A stretch of 64,000 nucleotides of DNA from Azorinus chamasolen (taxonomy: Eukaryota; Mollusca; Bivalvia; Cardiida; Solecurtidae), in assembly GCA_963576725.1 (NCBI GenBank), contig OY755243.1, positions 80,835,945 through 80,899,944 on the forward strand. Direction: 5' to 3'. The first letter of the stretch is position 1. Each line of letters begins with the position of its first letter. The position numbers and the translations under genes are program-made. The notes below the pieces were generated by a model. The model was not told the DNA's origin. It saw nothing but the letters and a program-made list of their open reading frames with translations, and searched no databases. This document shows, piece after piece, positions 45,829 to 55,894 of this stretch.

Positions 45829-45917
45829 GTAAATGTTGTGTTTGCATTGTTTGCATGTTAGAACTCCATATAGATAATGAATATATGATGGAAAATGCAC
45901 ATGTGATTGACAATGAA

Positions 45918-46158
45918 GTCGCCCCGTACTTCATTCTCAGTGTTGTTACATTTTCTGGTCCTTCGGGATCATTAGTTTCGCTATTAGTAGTTTTGAAAGT
46001 TGAATACTGCTTAATCCGGTGCTAGAGGGCGTGGTCGATTGAGTAGTGTTGCACTTTTAATTACTACTCATGAGCAGACTCAACAAAACAGAGTCTGCAA
46101 TTTTCTCTCTTTGCATTTCTACTTTTGCTTTCGAAGGATCATCCATTTTCAGAGTATT
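45918..46158 (+). repeat. DR repeat in or near the helicase 3' UTR
   Basis: AGTCGCCCCGTACTTCATTC through TTAATCCGGTGCTAGAGG to ATCCATTTTCAGAGTATT. It begins 90 bases after the stop codon, so the transcript may include it. I did not find a clear AATAAA signal in this copy (it reads AACAAAAC in the loop). Confidence 0.8.
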
Positions 46159-46650
46159 TTAGTAGACGATTGTCCAACAGTCAAAGAAATATGTCGAAAA
46201 CATTACGTTTTGAGCAGAAACAGCATGACTTGTAAAAACGTCACGTGGTCGTTGTCGAGCCGTAAAAGGCACAATTTATTGTTTATTTAATAATTTGTAT
46301 TAACATACTACATGTCTTTGGTTGCCATACATTTCCATCAACATGTATAAAACAAATTAGTTTTAATTTTTGTCTCGGCAAAAATAATCAAGGGCGCGAA
46401 TGGGAAAGTGGCTTAATGCCTATATAACCAGCAAATATTGTAGATAATATTGATAAAAGAACGCATGTTATAGTCAGTCAAACTGTAACTAAAAGTGATA
46501 ACAGAACAAGTATTATAATCAGTGCTTTCAAAGTGTAGACAAATGTTATAATGATAATAGAACACGCGTTTGTAGTCAATCTTTTCATATTGATGGTCAG
46601 TTGATCTCTCTCGTAAAATACTCACCAGTATCTGCTTCCAAACACCATTT

Positions 46651-46788
46651 TTGTGTCACCTGCCGAAAGGCAGTGTGTCACATAGGGATCACTTTTACGT
46701 CGTCTGTTTGTCTGTCCGTCACACTTTCTTTTTTTTATTCTAACACTTCTTCCAGCTGGTGACACATGTGTTCCTTTGAACACTCTTG
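46651..46788 (+). mobile_element. Minimal Helentron-like element without tandem core
   Basis: It begins TTGTGTCACCTGCC with the hairpin CTGCCGAAAGGCAG, then GTCTGTTTGTCTGTCCGTC. It ends with the inverted GGTGACACA, the hairpin GTGTTCCTTTGAACAC and CTTGT at 46784-46788. All terminal parts are present in only 138 bases. Confidence 0.7.
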
Positions 46789-47547
46789 TGTTGGTAGATG
46801 TCTCGTCTATGCTGTAGCAGCTGGTCTTAGTCTACATCTCAAGACCCACAAAGGCATGCGTGTTTTACCACTTTGACTTGCTCGGTTTAAACAGTATACC
46901 TTTCCACTATTTTGACGCCAGCTGTTTCTGTTAGGCTGTTGATGGTTGTTATATTAATTTTTGACAGCTGTGGATTTACCCACAATAGTGCGATGTGCTG
47001 TATAAAGCTTTTTATGTTACTTTTATGTCCATGTTTGAGATCTGTTGAATACATGACAATGGTACAAAGCGTTTCAAGTTTTACCAGTTTCTTTGTGTTT
47101 GTTTAACGTTACCAAATGTATGTGTGTGACAATATTCGTGCATGTTTATTAAATAGTATTAGATATATAGTGATAGGTTGTCGCTAAGTAGTTTGTTTGA
47201 TTGAAAGCTACACATTGTATAGAGACGTAACATCGCTATGTGCTTGTCTGCGATTTGAAATCGTTATGTACAGTGATGGCATGACTGTATTATGTTATAC
47301 TTAGCTACAACTTAACTTTTCAAACATAAGTAATGCATAGTGAAATGTCGCTAATATGCTTATAACTGAAATATATACATATAACCCTTATCCCGATAAC
47401 CGCTACCTGGTTCACATTTGCAAGCAATTTTGGACCGAGCCACTAGGCTTCTGATCAGGATCCAACCTGTTTGGATGAATAAGAAGTAGTCAAAATCGCA
47501 CCACGTCCAACGTTAAGCAGACACTATGTTTCGAAGAGGAGTAAGGG
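46789..47547. other. No recognisable gene or repeat
   Basis: AT-rich intergenic sequence. The open frame 46912-47106 has no recognisable motif. Confidence 0.4.
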
Positions 47548-47551
47548 TTAA

Positions 47552-47767
47552 CCCATTCCCTCCTAGACTATATTTAGACCCAATCTTTTTGAATAAATCT
47601 ACCGAAAAGGAGTATGAACTATGGAAAAAGAGAATCTTAGAATTGTGTAGTTTTTAAACCATTGTGATAAATAGAGCATTTGCTCCTATGGAGCTCTATT
47701 TACCACAATGGTTTCAAAATGTGACTTTTTACAGAGGCTCCAAAATGCATTACTAGGAGGGAGTGTG
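47552..47767. mobile_element. Palindromic MITE flanked by TTAA (piggyBac-like)
   Basis: TTAA at 47548-47551 and 47768-47771 flank inverted ends CCCATTCCCTCCTAG and CTAGGAGGGAGTGTG. The inner arms AAACCATTGTG and CACAATGGTTT surround a centre GCTCCTATGGAGC. TTAA targets and C-rich ends suggest piggyBac. No transposase is present. Confidence 0.75.
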
Positions 47768-47786
47768 TTAAGATATGTGACTATGT

Positions 47787-48106
47787 GCGGACCGGTCGCA
47801 TGGCTCAGTGGTAGAGCGTCCGCCTGCGGTACGGAAGGTCATGGGTTCGATCCCCGGCCGCGACATATCAAAAGTCGTTAAAAGTTGGTACTAGTAGCTC
47901 CCTTGTCTGCGCTCGACATTAAAAGGTGTAGTTCTAGGACTGGTCGGCCCGGTGTCAGGATAATGTGACTGGGTGGGATGCCCTTGCCATGTGCCCGTGG
48001 CAGGGGTATTTCAGTGAGGCAGCACTATAACTTGTCTCATGCGGGTGCCGTCTGCAAATAACTGAAATACTGTTGGTCGGACGTTAAACCCAACTCACTC
48101 ACTCAC
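47787..48106 (+). mobile_element. tRNA-derived SINE with perfect 11-bp target duplication
   Basis: TGTGACTATGT flanks the element at 47776-47786 and 48107-48117. The head carries pol III promoter boxes: A box TGGCTCAGTGGTAGAGCG (about 47803) and B box GGTTCGATCCC (about 47844). A ~200-base body follows, with the tail GACGTTAAACCCAACTCACT and an (ACTC)n run. It is non-autonomous and would use a LINE's machinery. The intact duplication suggests a fairly recent insertion. Confidence 0.9.
47795..47868 (+). promoter_or_regulatory. tRNA-like head with internal pol III promoter
   Basis: It folds roughly as a tRNA with both promoter boxes correctly spaced. It is the head of the SINE, not a free tRNA gene, because the body continues without a terminator. 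Confidence 0.75.
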
Positions 48107-48299
48107 TGTGACTATGTACTTTATTATAACTGAAATCTACATAGTGAATGTAAATCATTTGGTATTTATGTGTACACTCCTTCATATTTATGTTAATTTG
48201 TATATGGCTGCATGCTGTCATTATAATTCCATAGCATAAGTCTGTTGAAATATAGTGATATGTCATTGCTATAATTCGTATGTGATTTAAATGCCCATA

Positions 48300-48476
48300 C
48301 AGTAGAACCTGTCTTAAGCGGCCATTTATTTATTGAAAATATGTGTTTTAAAAACAGGTGGTTTCTTATTACAGGACAAAGTTAATGCAGACAGCTCCTA
48401 TAGCATTAAGCCACTGCCTGCCTTACAGGCCTATTATAAGACTCTTTTTGGTTACCGCTTAAGACAGGTTGTACTG
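48300..48476. mobile_element. Palindromic MITE (CAGTA family)
   Basis: The ends CAGTAGAACCTGTCTTAAGC and GCTTAAGACAGGTTGTACTG are near-complementary. The centre has AGCTCCTATAGC. Confidence 0.88.
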
Positions 48477-48619
48477 AAGTTGTGTTAGACTTTTAGGTTA
48501 TCATTACATTTGGTGATATTTTGCTGTTTTATAGTTGTCTCTGATTAAGCTATCTGGCTTTGTAATTATAAAGTTGCATTAAATGTTTATTTTTTAAAAT
48601 TATGTTGTCGTTCAGCACT

Positions 48620-49010
48620 TGATTATGACTTGATTCTGTTTAGAGAATAGTTTTTGTTATACTGTGATATGCTGTTTCTACATATTTAGTTATGACTTGA
48701 TTCTGTATAGAGAATATTTTTTGTTATACTGTGATATGCTGTTTTACATAGTTATGACTGGATTCTGTATAGAGAATATTTTTATATTTTGTAATATACT
48801 GTTTGCACATATTCGGTTTCGACTGGATTCTGCATAGAGGATACTTTTGTTATATTGTGATATACTGTTTCAACATACTCGGTTATAACTGGATTCTGTA
48901 TAGAGGATAGTTTTGTTTAATTCTGATATATTGTTTCTAGATCTTCATTTATGAATGGGTTCTACACGAATGTCGTTTTGCTATATATTGATACACTTTT
49001 TATGACTGGT
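48620..49010 (+). repeat. ~67-bp AT-rich minisatellite, 5-6 units
   Basis: Units with ATGACTTGATTCTGTATAGA recur near 48626, 48693, 48757, 48828 and 48886, with TACTGTGATATGCTGTTT between them. The last unit is diverged. Confidence 0.88.
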
Positions 49011-49698
49011 GTACGATACAACTTCATTCTAATATAACAATTTACAATTTCATTTTATATAAAGTGAAAACCCATTATATAATTTCATCTTGACACATAT
49101 TATATGGTGTCTCAGCCGGATTTAAACTTTTGTAATGGTGGCGATGGATTTATTCAATGGAATACTAAATTTCTAAAGTTACTCGGCGTCTTATCTGGAT
49201 CGAAACTGTTTGCATAGGTAATCGCTGGTGCGACATAGGCAGCGAAAGACTTATGTATGTTTTCAGTTCCTTATTATTATTGTTCATTCTTTAGTAATAA
49301 CAGGACATTCAGGAGTATGCTTGGCACCTGAGAAATTTATTTTGGAAAAACAGTATTCAACGTACCTGGTGTACTGTATATATTTTACTTACGTTTTAGA
49401 AATGGAATGACTGTCATTTACGTCAGTCACTTCGCGACGTCAATCAAATGTGGGGACACCCGGTAGAACGTGCTGGTGTATATATATAAATATCAAATGT
49501 TTCAGTAATGAGATGTGTATATGTGCCTGAATACATGTATTTGTACAATATAGAGTCTGTTAAAAGCGAGACCAATTAATGAATAATAATGCGGTGTCTT
49601 TAAAGGCAGATTATTGCTGAATAATAGATCGGAAATAATGCAGTAACGATCTTCCTGTATAATTTTCCTCTTGGAATATGTTGCCATCTGTTTTAAAA

Positions 49699-49890
49699 AC
49701 TACTATGATATTTTTATTGGTGGCTTCATAGTAAATCTACTATGAGACTCATTTTGATCGGTTGCTTCATAGAAAATCTACTATGATAATCCTTTTGATT
49801 GGTCGCATCATACAAAAACTACAACGAGACGCCTTTTGATGGGTAGCTACATAGAAAATTTACTATGAGACTCATTTTGGCTCATCGCTT
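49699..49890 (+). repeat. 41-bp minisatellite, about 5 units
   Basis: CTACTATGAGACTCATTTTG followed by a GGTTGCTTCATAGAAAAT-like run, repeated with about 15-25% change. Confidence 0.85.
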
Positions 49891-49904
49891 CAATTTTAAC
49901 GGCA

Positions 49905-50090
49905 TACAGTAAAAACTCGATACTACGAACACTCAAATACGTACCATTATTGATCTTTATCGATAGTGATAGTTCCTCTATGAGCTTTCTGCATTACATG
50001 AACTTTCATTCTGTATTAAGCAGCCACCTGCCTACAAAGACATAGATTCTTCATTACTAAAATTTCATAGAATAGAGTGTTATTGTATGT
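49905..50090. mobile_element. Degraded CAGTA-family MITE
   Basis: A start like CAGTAAAAACTCGATACTAC, a centre TTCCTCTATGAGC, then AAGCAGCCACCTGCC and GAGTGTTATTGTA. It is more diverged than the other copies. Confidence 0.5.
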
Positions 50091-50394
50091 AATGGGAAAC
50101 TTCTATGATAATACCATATGTGTGTACCATTCACAACATGTCTATACATGGCAGTGAATTATAATTCAGTCAAAGTAAGAACGAATTCCAATAGCTTAAA
50201 CATGGTCCTATTTATTGTGGTCGTCTTATTTTAGTTGTACATGTATCATGATTTTAAGCGGTCTATATATGACGTTAAATTAGTATTGTGCTGTCCTCAG
50301 AGTCTTCGTTAAAGCGTTTATATGCTCACAATCATGATTTAAATGTGGTCTGTGTATGACGTTTAATAAGTGCTGGTACTATTTGACATCCAGA

Positions 50395-50530
50395 TTATGT
50401 CTGTGAAAGAAATGGGCGAAAACGTTGCTTCAAAATCTTAATTAAAAGCACATTTCTATCGCCGAAACTTACCTCCGCATGCTAAAGATTAAATAACGAA
50501 TGGACTCTTCGAATTATGTGACCAGCAGTC
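50395..50530 (+). repeat. Dispersed segment shared with 53115-53265
   Basis: CGAATGGACTCTTCGAA followed by TATGTGACCAGCAG, together with CGAAACTTACCTCCGCATGC, recur at 53153-53250. The family is unknown. Confidence 0.65.
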
Positions 50531-51199
50531 AGCTGATAAAAGCGAAGTTGATAAGACAAACAGCAATAATTATACATTTAGCTAATAATTTCTTTGGAGT
50601 TATTGGTGAGACCCCTCATGGTCTCTCCACGGTGTTGGAATTGGATGTCGGCGTATTCTGGGATGGTTTACAATTTATCTCAAGGAGTTTTGAATTGGGA
50701 TAGTAAAAAGAATATCGCCGTCTACCGGACGGGACGAATTGTGGCTATTCGCATGCGCGAGTTTTGGTTATATAAAAATACACAGTCAAACTATCACTAA
50801 CCAATAAGGAGTTTGAATATTAAAGTATTTATAGAAAACGTGATTGAATTTGAACAATAGGATCAGTTGAATCCAGATTGTCGATATTTTAATTCAAATA
50901 GACATGATTATTTTATCCCAGAACAAAGTGCAATCATTTTTGCATTCCGTATCAAAATTCCGTATCAAATTCGAGTAACGGTCGGCTCAGTTTCTATTTT
51001 AGATTGTCCTCGATGGAGCTGAACATATTATTTAGGTCTATGCCATTTCCCGTCCCTGTAAGAGTTTCTTAATCTAATTAGCATGCGAGTAGAATGGAAA
51101 CATGTACTCTTTGCTTTCCGACTTGATTCTTATGAAACCGCGTTTCTCCATCGGCGGATTAAGTTAATAAAACTGATAAATCAGCGCCGTTACCATTGA

Positions 51200-51295
51200 T
51201 GGCGGAGTGGCCGAGCGGGCGAAGCCGTTGGTGAAAAATCGTTTCAGTTTACTTTCTGAATGACCTGGCGTGGGTTCGAATCCAACTATAACTCC
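51200..51295 (+). pseudogene. tRNA-Leu/Ser-like pseudogene
   Basis: A box TGGCCGAGCGGGC and B box GGGTTCGAATCC with a long variable region suggest a class II tRNA. The anticodon stem is not recoverable, and the acceptor ends (GGCGGA versus AACTCC) do not pair, so it is a pseudogene or a SINE head without a body. Confidence 0.55.
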
Positions 51296-52148
51296 AAAAA
51301 CATTTTTTTTTCTTATTTGTATAATTCTATTGGTGATTTTTCCGTTATTCCAACAACATATGCATATTTACAGAAATTGAAATGCATGTACTTACATTGT
51401 TAAGGATCATTATGCCTTAGAAACGGCTAGTATTATCACTAACCTAATAAACCTTTTAAATAATACCGGAAGAAACCTAATAGGAGGATCTAGCTCACTT
51501 GGAAGTGCTTGCTAGATGAATAAACCAATGTTTTTACTGGTGTGTTCATGTGCCTTAGAACTTCACGAGGAAGCAAGATGAATAAAATGTATTGTTGTTT
51601 ATATGTGGTTTACCAATACATTTGAAATGTATGTACCTAAGATATGATATTCGTCCATGGTTGGTGAATAAAACCTGTTCTAATATATATTCTATTCTAT
51701 TATAAGAAATCTAAGTTTATCCGCACCCCTTTATTACGTCACTAGAGAAGCTTGCTGACTGGATAAGTTCGAATTCAAAGAATATTTTTTCAAAGAACTA
51801 CATGTATTTGCAACGATTAAAGCATTATATATCTCTTAAGCAGTGGCGCTTGATATTCACCGTCTTCGTTCTAATTATAACGCACGTACGACTACTTGAT
51901 ATGCAGAATAGTTATTTATAGAAACCTATTTACGATCCGGTGCCAAAACATTGTCAAACGGCCCCTGTATATAGCAAATGTTCGATAAAAAAAACTGCTG
52001 CAGGTCTCTCTTTGGCTTCCTTTTAGAAGGAAGCCAACTTGTTTTGGTAGCTATTGTTTTAAAAGGGCAGTTTGATCAAACTTCTGCTAATAAATAATTG
52101 CGTAATTAAAAAGCAGGTCAATATAGTTACCATATTTTTTCAACAAAT

Positions 52149-52354
52149 ACAGTAAAACCACTCTAATGCGACCACCAAATTATGTCTAATTCTGGATCAT
52201 CAGGGCAGGTGGTAGCTTAATGCAGGACGAACGCTATGCAAAAGCTCCTAGAGGATCTTTTTTGCATAACTTCCACCCTGTATTAAACAACCACTTGCTT
52301 TTAAAGGTCAATATAGATATAAGTTTAATGGTCGCTATAGAAGAGTTCTACTGT
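52149..52354. mobile_element. CAGTA-family MITE
   Basis: The ends ACAGTAAAACCACTCTAATG and CTATAGAAGAGTTCTACTGT are inverted copies with changes. The inner GGGCAGGTGGTAGCTTAATG faces a TTAAACAACCACTTGC partner, and the centre is GCTCCTAGAGGA. Confidence 0.8.
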
Positions 52355-52449
52355 ATGTTCAAAGGCATCAATAGATCTGGGGTTTTTGTTGCAATAATAA
52401 TAGAATATAGAACAATATGAGGTTTGTTTTAAATCGAGATGGGTGGAAA

Positions 52450-52599
52450 CACAGGGGGCCATTTCGTGGGTCTAGATGGTCTAAAAAGTCCAAAACATTG
52501 ATTGGGTCGATTTAGTGTTTATTATATACCCTTGTATACTAGAACGTCCAAAAATTTGGAGTTTTTAGACCATTTAGACCCACGAAATGGCCCCCTGTG
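52450..52599. mobile_element. 150-bp hAT-like MITE with 8-bp target duplication
   Basis: GGTGGAAA at 52442-52449 and 52600-52607 flanks inverted ends CACAGGGGGCCATTTCGTGG and CCACGAAATGGCCCCCTGTG. The match continues with GGTCTA...GGTCTAAAAA. An 8-base duplication and CAGGG-type ends are hAT marks. No coding capacity. Confidence 0.88.
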
Positions 52600-53077
52600 G
52601 GTGGAAATTGGATATGTAATACTCTACGGGTGGTTACATGAATCTGGCTATATTCATTTATGTGATAAAATTGCTATGATAAACAATTGTTGTTACAAGT
52701 ATTGAAACGTGTTTAAATGTTTGTTTGCATACTAATGCAATTAACGCAATATGATTAAAGATTTAATTGTACGTTTTTCTGTCTACATATTTATATACCG
52801 AACCAACATTCAGGGCAGACTAGTATGAATCAAGATCCTGTCATTAGCCTTGTCATTTCATGTTGGCAGTCTATCTATAATTCTTTCAGTCCATCTATAC
52901 ATATATGAATATGTATCCATGTATCTAGACTATCTACTGTTTATTTGCAAATTATTTTATAAAATAAGATGTTTATAAATCTTTATATTTATCTTACTTT
53001 TTATTCTAGTATCATCATTTTATTTATTTACTCTATGTCACCCGTTTACTCTTCACGCTGTTTTATTTGCACTGGGA

Positions 53078-53112
53078 CGGGTTTAGTATCGCAGTCCCAT
53101 GGGATACAGGAA
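53078..53112 (+). repeat. Minisatellite unit left of a DR-containing insertion
   Basis: GACGGGTTTAGTATCGCAGTCCC is the same unit as in the array 53550-53735, so an insertion (53113-53545) probably split the array. Confidence 0.65.
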
Positions 53113-53114
53113 AC

Positions 53115-53265
53115 TGTTCATATTCTTAATTCTTAAATCCCATTTCTATCAACGAAACTTACATTCGCATGCTAAAGGTTAAATAGCAAAGAACAGAACT
53201 TTACAGGAACGAATGGACTCTTCGAACTATGTGACCAGCAGACAGCACTCTCAAAGAAGGGTTCC
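53115..53265 (+). repeat. Dispersed segment shared with 50395-50530
   Basis: See CGAAACTTACATTCGCATGC and AACGAATGGACTCTTCGAAC. It directly precedes the DR copy. Confidence 0.65.
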
Positions 53266-53545
53266 CCACTTTCAGAATTTATGTACATGTACTTCACAAC
53301 AGCAGGTGTTAAGTATTTGTGTGGCCGTAAAAAGTCGTCCCGTACTTTATTCTCAGTGTTATTATATTTTCTGGTCCTTCGGGGTCATCAGTTGTTATGT
53401 TATTAGTTTTGAAAATTGAATACTGCTTAAGCCGGTGCTAGTGGGCGTGATTTATGTTGCAGACTCAATAAAACCGAGTCTGCAATGTTCTCTTTTCGCA
53501 TGGCTACTTTTGCTTTCGAAGGATCTTCCACTTTCAGAATTTAAT
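53266..53545 (+). repeat. Dispersed repeat DR, full copy
   Basis: CCACTTTCAGAATTTA occurs at both ends (53268 and 53528). The interior contains TTCGGGGTCATCAGTTGTTA, CTTAAGCCGGTGCTAG and CAGACTC / GAGTCTG around AATAAAAC. Confidence 0.85.
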
Positions 53546-53549
53546 ATCG

Positions 53550-53735
53550 CAGGACCCTGGGACATTTCAGTACCGCAGTCTAACTGGACTCTTGGACATG
53601 TTTAGTATAACAATCCCACGGGGCCCTGGTATGGGTTTAGTATCATTTCCCTATGGGACCCTGTGACAGATTTAGTATCGCAGTCCCACGGGACCCTGAG
53701 ACAAGTTTAGTATCGCAGTCCCATGACTGTATGAT
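53550..53735 (+). repeat. ~45-bp minisatellite (TTTAGTATCGCAGTCCC)
   Basis: Four to five units alternate TTTAGTATCGCAGTCCCACG with GGACCCTG(A/T)GACA. Confidence 0.85.
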
Positions 53736-53771
53736 GAAACGTCCAGTTAATTACAAGTACAAGAAGACACT

Positions 53772-53790
53772 CCCCCCCCCCCCCCCCCCC
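53772..53790 (+). repeat. Poly-C tract
   Basis: About 18-19 consecutive C. Length may be unreliable in sequencing. Confidence 0.9.
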
Positions 53791-53970
53791 GAGACTTACC
53801 TGCCCATAAACAAATTGCATTGTTCCATGTACAGTAGAAACCCTGATTGAACCAGACATACGGCAAAACAGCTAAACCCGAGCAGTGGGTATTAAACGAT
53901 CCCTTGTTAGTTCAAGAAGCTGGCTTCCCTCTTAACCTTTCGCTTGCTATTCACGTCAATATACCTACCT

Positions 53971-54038
53971 GTAAATAGTGAAGACCCAGATGAGACAGCT
54001 CCTGTAGGAGCTGTCTCATCAGGGCCTGCACTATTTAC
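53971..54038. repeat. 68-bp palindrome centred on GCTCCTGTAGGAGC
   Basis: GTAAATAGTG pairs with CACTATTTAC and GATGAGACAGCTCCT with AGGAGCTGTCTCATC. No TIR or target duplication is evident outside it. Confidence 0.88.
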
Positions 54039-54420
54039 AAATTAAGTGTGCAACCAGTGCACTCCACAGCAGTGATTGCACAGAGAAATAATTGCAGACA
54101 GTGAAGATATATGTAATTATACAACAGCACATGGGTAAAGAAGAAGAATTGGGTTTTTTTAAAATTCAGCAAGAGAAGGGTTAATATTTACGCGCATTAG
54201 ATTACTTTTGCAAACGTTTTAGAGGGCATAAAGATTGCATATTTTGTATAGATATTGAGTATACAGTGTGTTTTGAAATCAGAGTTGGCAAAAATTTGCG
54301 GGAAAAAAATGTTATAATTATTACACCGGTCGTTAAAAGTACACGTATAATTAACGATCTATGTAATAAATTATGACATATTTCGTTGGCGAAAAAACTC
54401 ATCATGTAATAATCACCGAC

Positions 54421-54441
54421 CCGTGTAAATAGTTTACACGG
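54421..54441. repeat. Short perfect hairpin
   Basis: CCGTGTAAA pairs with TTTACACGG around TAG. A Helitron-type role is possible because TTCGCCCGACTGTTCGG-type sequence follows at 54480, but ends are not defined. Confidence 0.6.
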
Positions 54442-54921
54442 TTCGCTGATGTGAAACATGTTTTAGATTTATATGCATGTTCGCCCGACTGTTCGGCCGA
54501 CTGTCCGTGTGTTTGTCTCCGCTTGTACGTTTTCTCTGATACGCCTCAACTGAAAATACACTGGATCTAATATGCATTTCGGAATAACGCATTTCTTTTG
54601 CAAGCAGTTTGAATCCAGATAAAACGTCTAGTAACTCGTCTGTTCTCTGTTTGAAGCCTAAAAGCATATTACAGTAGAAATGAATGAACAAAGAACATAA
54701 TAAATCATTTTTAGCAAACAATTATCTTAAATACTCATGAATACAACATAAACAATATAGTGACCGTAGCCTTGCACTCAACCCTCAAACTTAATGTATA
54801 GTTGTAGTTGCACTGAAATGACGCCCTGGTTGGATCATTACGGCCAGACAGAAAGAAAGACACAGTGATAGTTCGGTTTGGTTTTATCGGATTTATTACA
54901 GGTGGAGGAAGACCCCAGACG

Positions 54922-54967
54922 TTCTTCCGTGCACGGAACAAATTGCATTGTTTCGTGCACAGAAGAA
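54922..54967. repeat. 20-bp inverted repeat with short loop
   Basis: TTCTTCCGTGCACGGAACAA and TTGTTTCGTGCACAGAAGAA pair with two mismatches around about six bases. An unclassified palindromic unit. Confidence 0.75.
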
Positions 54968-55057
54968 CATCCGGGTAGAACCATCGACCTACCGCAAGTC
55001 TGCTGGAAGGCTTCCTCATATGAAAAAGATACAATGAACAATTTATTAATGAAAAAG

Positions 55058-55325
55058 TAGTAACGTCAAGCAGGAAAAGCCACACACAAAACGCCACCAT
55101 CACCGAAACACCGACAGAAAGCAATTTATACACATGCACAAACACACACATACAGGAGAAAGCCACATACAAGATGCAACCACCAGCAACACATTGATAG
55201 ACAGCATGTCACACACACACGCGCGCGTGCGCGCGCACACACAACCAAACACATGCACACACACGAGAAGAACACAGAAAACATCAACAAACACAAGCAC
55301 AAAGACACAAGACAAACAAAAGTAA
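55058..55325 (-). mobile_element. PLE3 3' end fragment
   Basis: AGTAGTAACGTCAAGCAGGA, the CA/GC-rich stretch with CGCGCGCGTGCGCGCGC near 55219, and AGACAAACAAAAGTAAGG. No RT code. Confidence 0.78.
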
Positions 55326-55344
55326 GGTCGGCAATTTTGGCATT

Positions 55345-55539
55345 TTGGTTCGAACGTTGTTACATCGGGCTGAGTCGCTAGTTTCAGTGGAGAAAGATAA
55401 AGTGGAAGAGATCAAACATGTTAAGACATTTCTCAGAACAAATGGGTATCCAGAATGGATTTTCAGACTTCCAAAAAAGATAACAGAAATAGTGGTGAAA
55501 GATCAAAGGGGGCAGAAAGGAAACCAAGTGCCGGTGTAA
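55345..55539 (+). pseudogene. Canonical Penelope-like RT connector fragment
   Basis: The frame encodes LLHRAESLVSVEKDKVEEIK and LRTNGYPEWIF. This is the segment between RT and the GIY-YIG endonuclease in canonical PLEs. It belongs to a different family from PLE1-3. Neither RT core nor endonuclease flanks it. Confidence 0.7.
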
Positions 55540-55894
55540 TGAGGAATAGTGACCCCCGTAGTAGATCGACCGTGGAGTCGATTTACTATATATTACTATG
55601 ACCCCTGGTCATAGTACTATAACCGTGGGTCGAAGTACTATGACCCCTTACAATTCTGACCCCTCATATAACAAACTGACCCCGTAGTAGATCGACCGCG
55701 GGTCAATTTACTATATAGTACTATGACCCCGGCCATAGTACTGTAATCGGGGGAGTCGTAGTACTATGACCCCACATACATATAAAATTCTGACCCCTCA
55801 TATAACAAACTGACCCCCGTAGGAGATCGACCGAGGGGTCGATTTATTATATAGTACTATGTCCCCGGTTATAGTACTATGATCGAGTGAGTCG
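55540..55894. repeat. Palindrome-rich tandem block, left flank
   Basis: About three units of ~125 bases with GACCCCCGTAGTAGATCGAC, TATATAGTACTATGACCCC and GTCGTAGTACTATGACCCC. The motif GGGTCATAGTACTAT recurs at 57236-57950, suggesting one larger element or array from 55540 to 57955. Confidence 0.75.

Noticed and set aside
45575..45832. 85-codon frame from ATG 45575
   Set aside because: Shadow of helicase exon h in another frame. The exon frame completes motif VI and ends at its own stop.
47795..47868. Independent tRNA gene
   Set aside because: It is the head of a SINE with a body, tail and target duplication.
51200..51295. Functional tRNA-Leu or tRNA-Ser gene
   Set aside because: The A and B boxes are good, but the acceptor ends do not pair and no anticodon stem forms.
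53772..53790. Poly-C tracts as functional elements
   Set aside because: Several occur (also 37628, 57864, 57976). Likely simple repeats with uncertain length.
54735..55172. 145-codon minus-strand frame
   Set aside because: Runs from PLE3 UTR into a palindromic unit; no family resemblance and no shared frame in related copies.
55134..55325. Threonine/histidine-rich open frames on both strands
   Set aside because: Translations of a CA-rich PLE3 3' UTR, recurring with every PLE3 copy.
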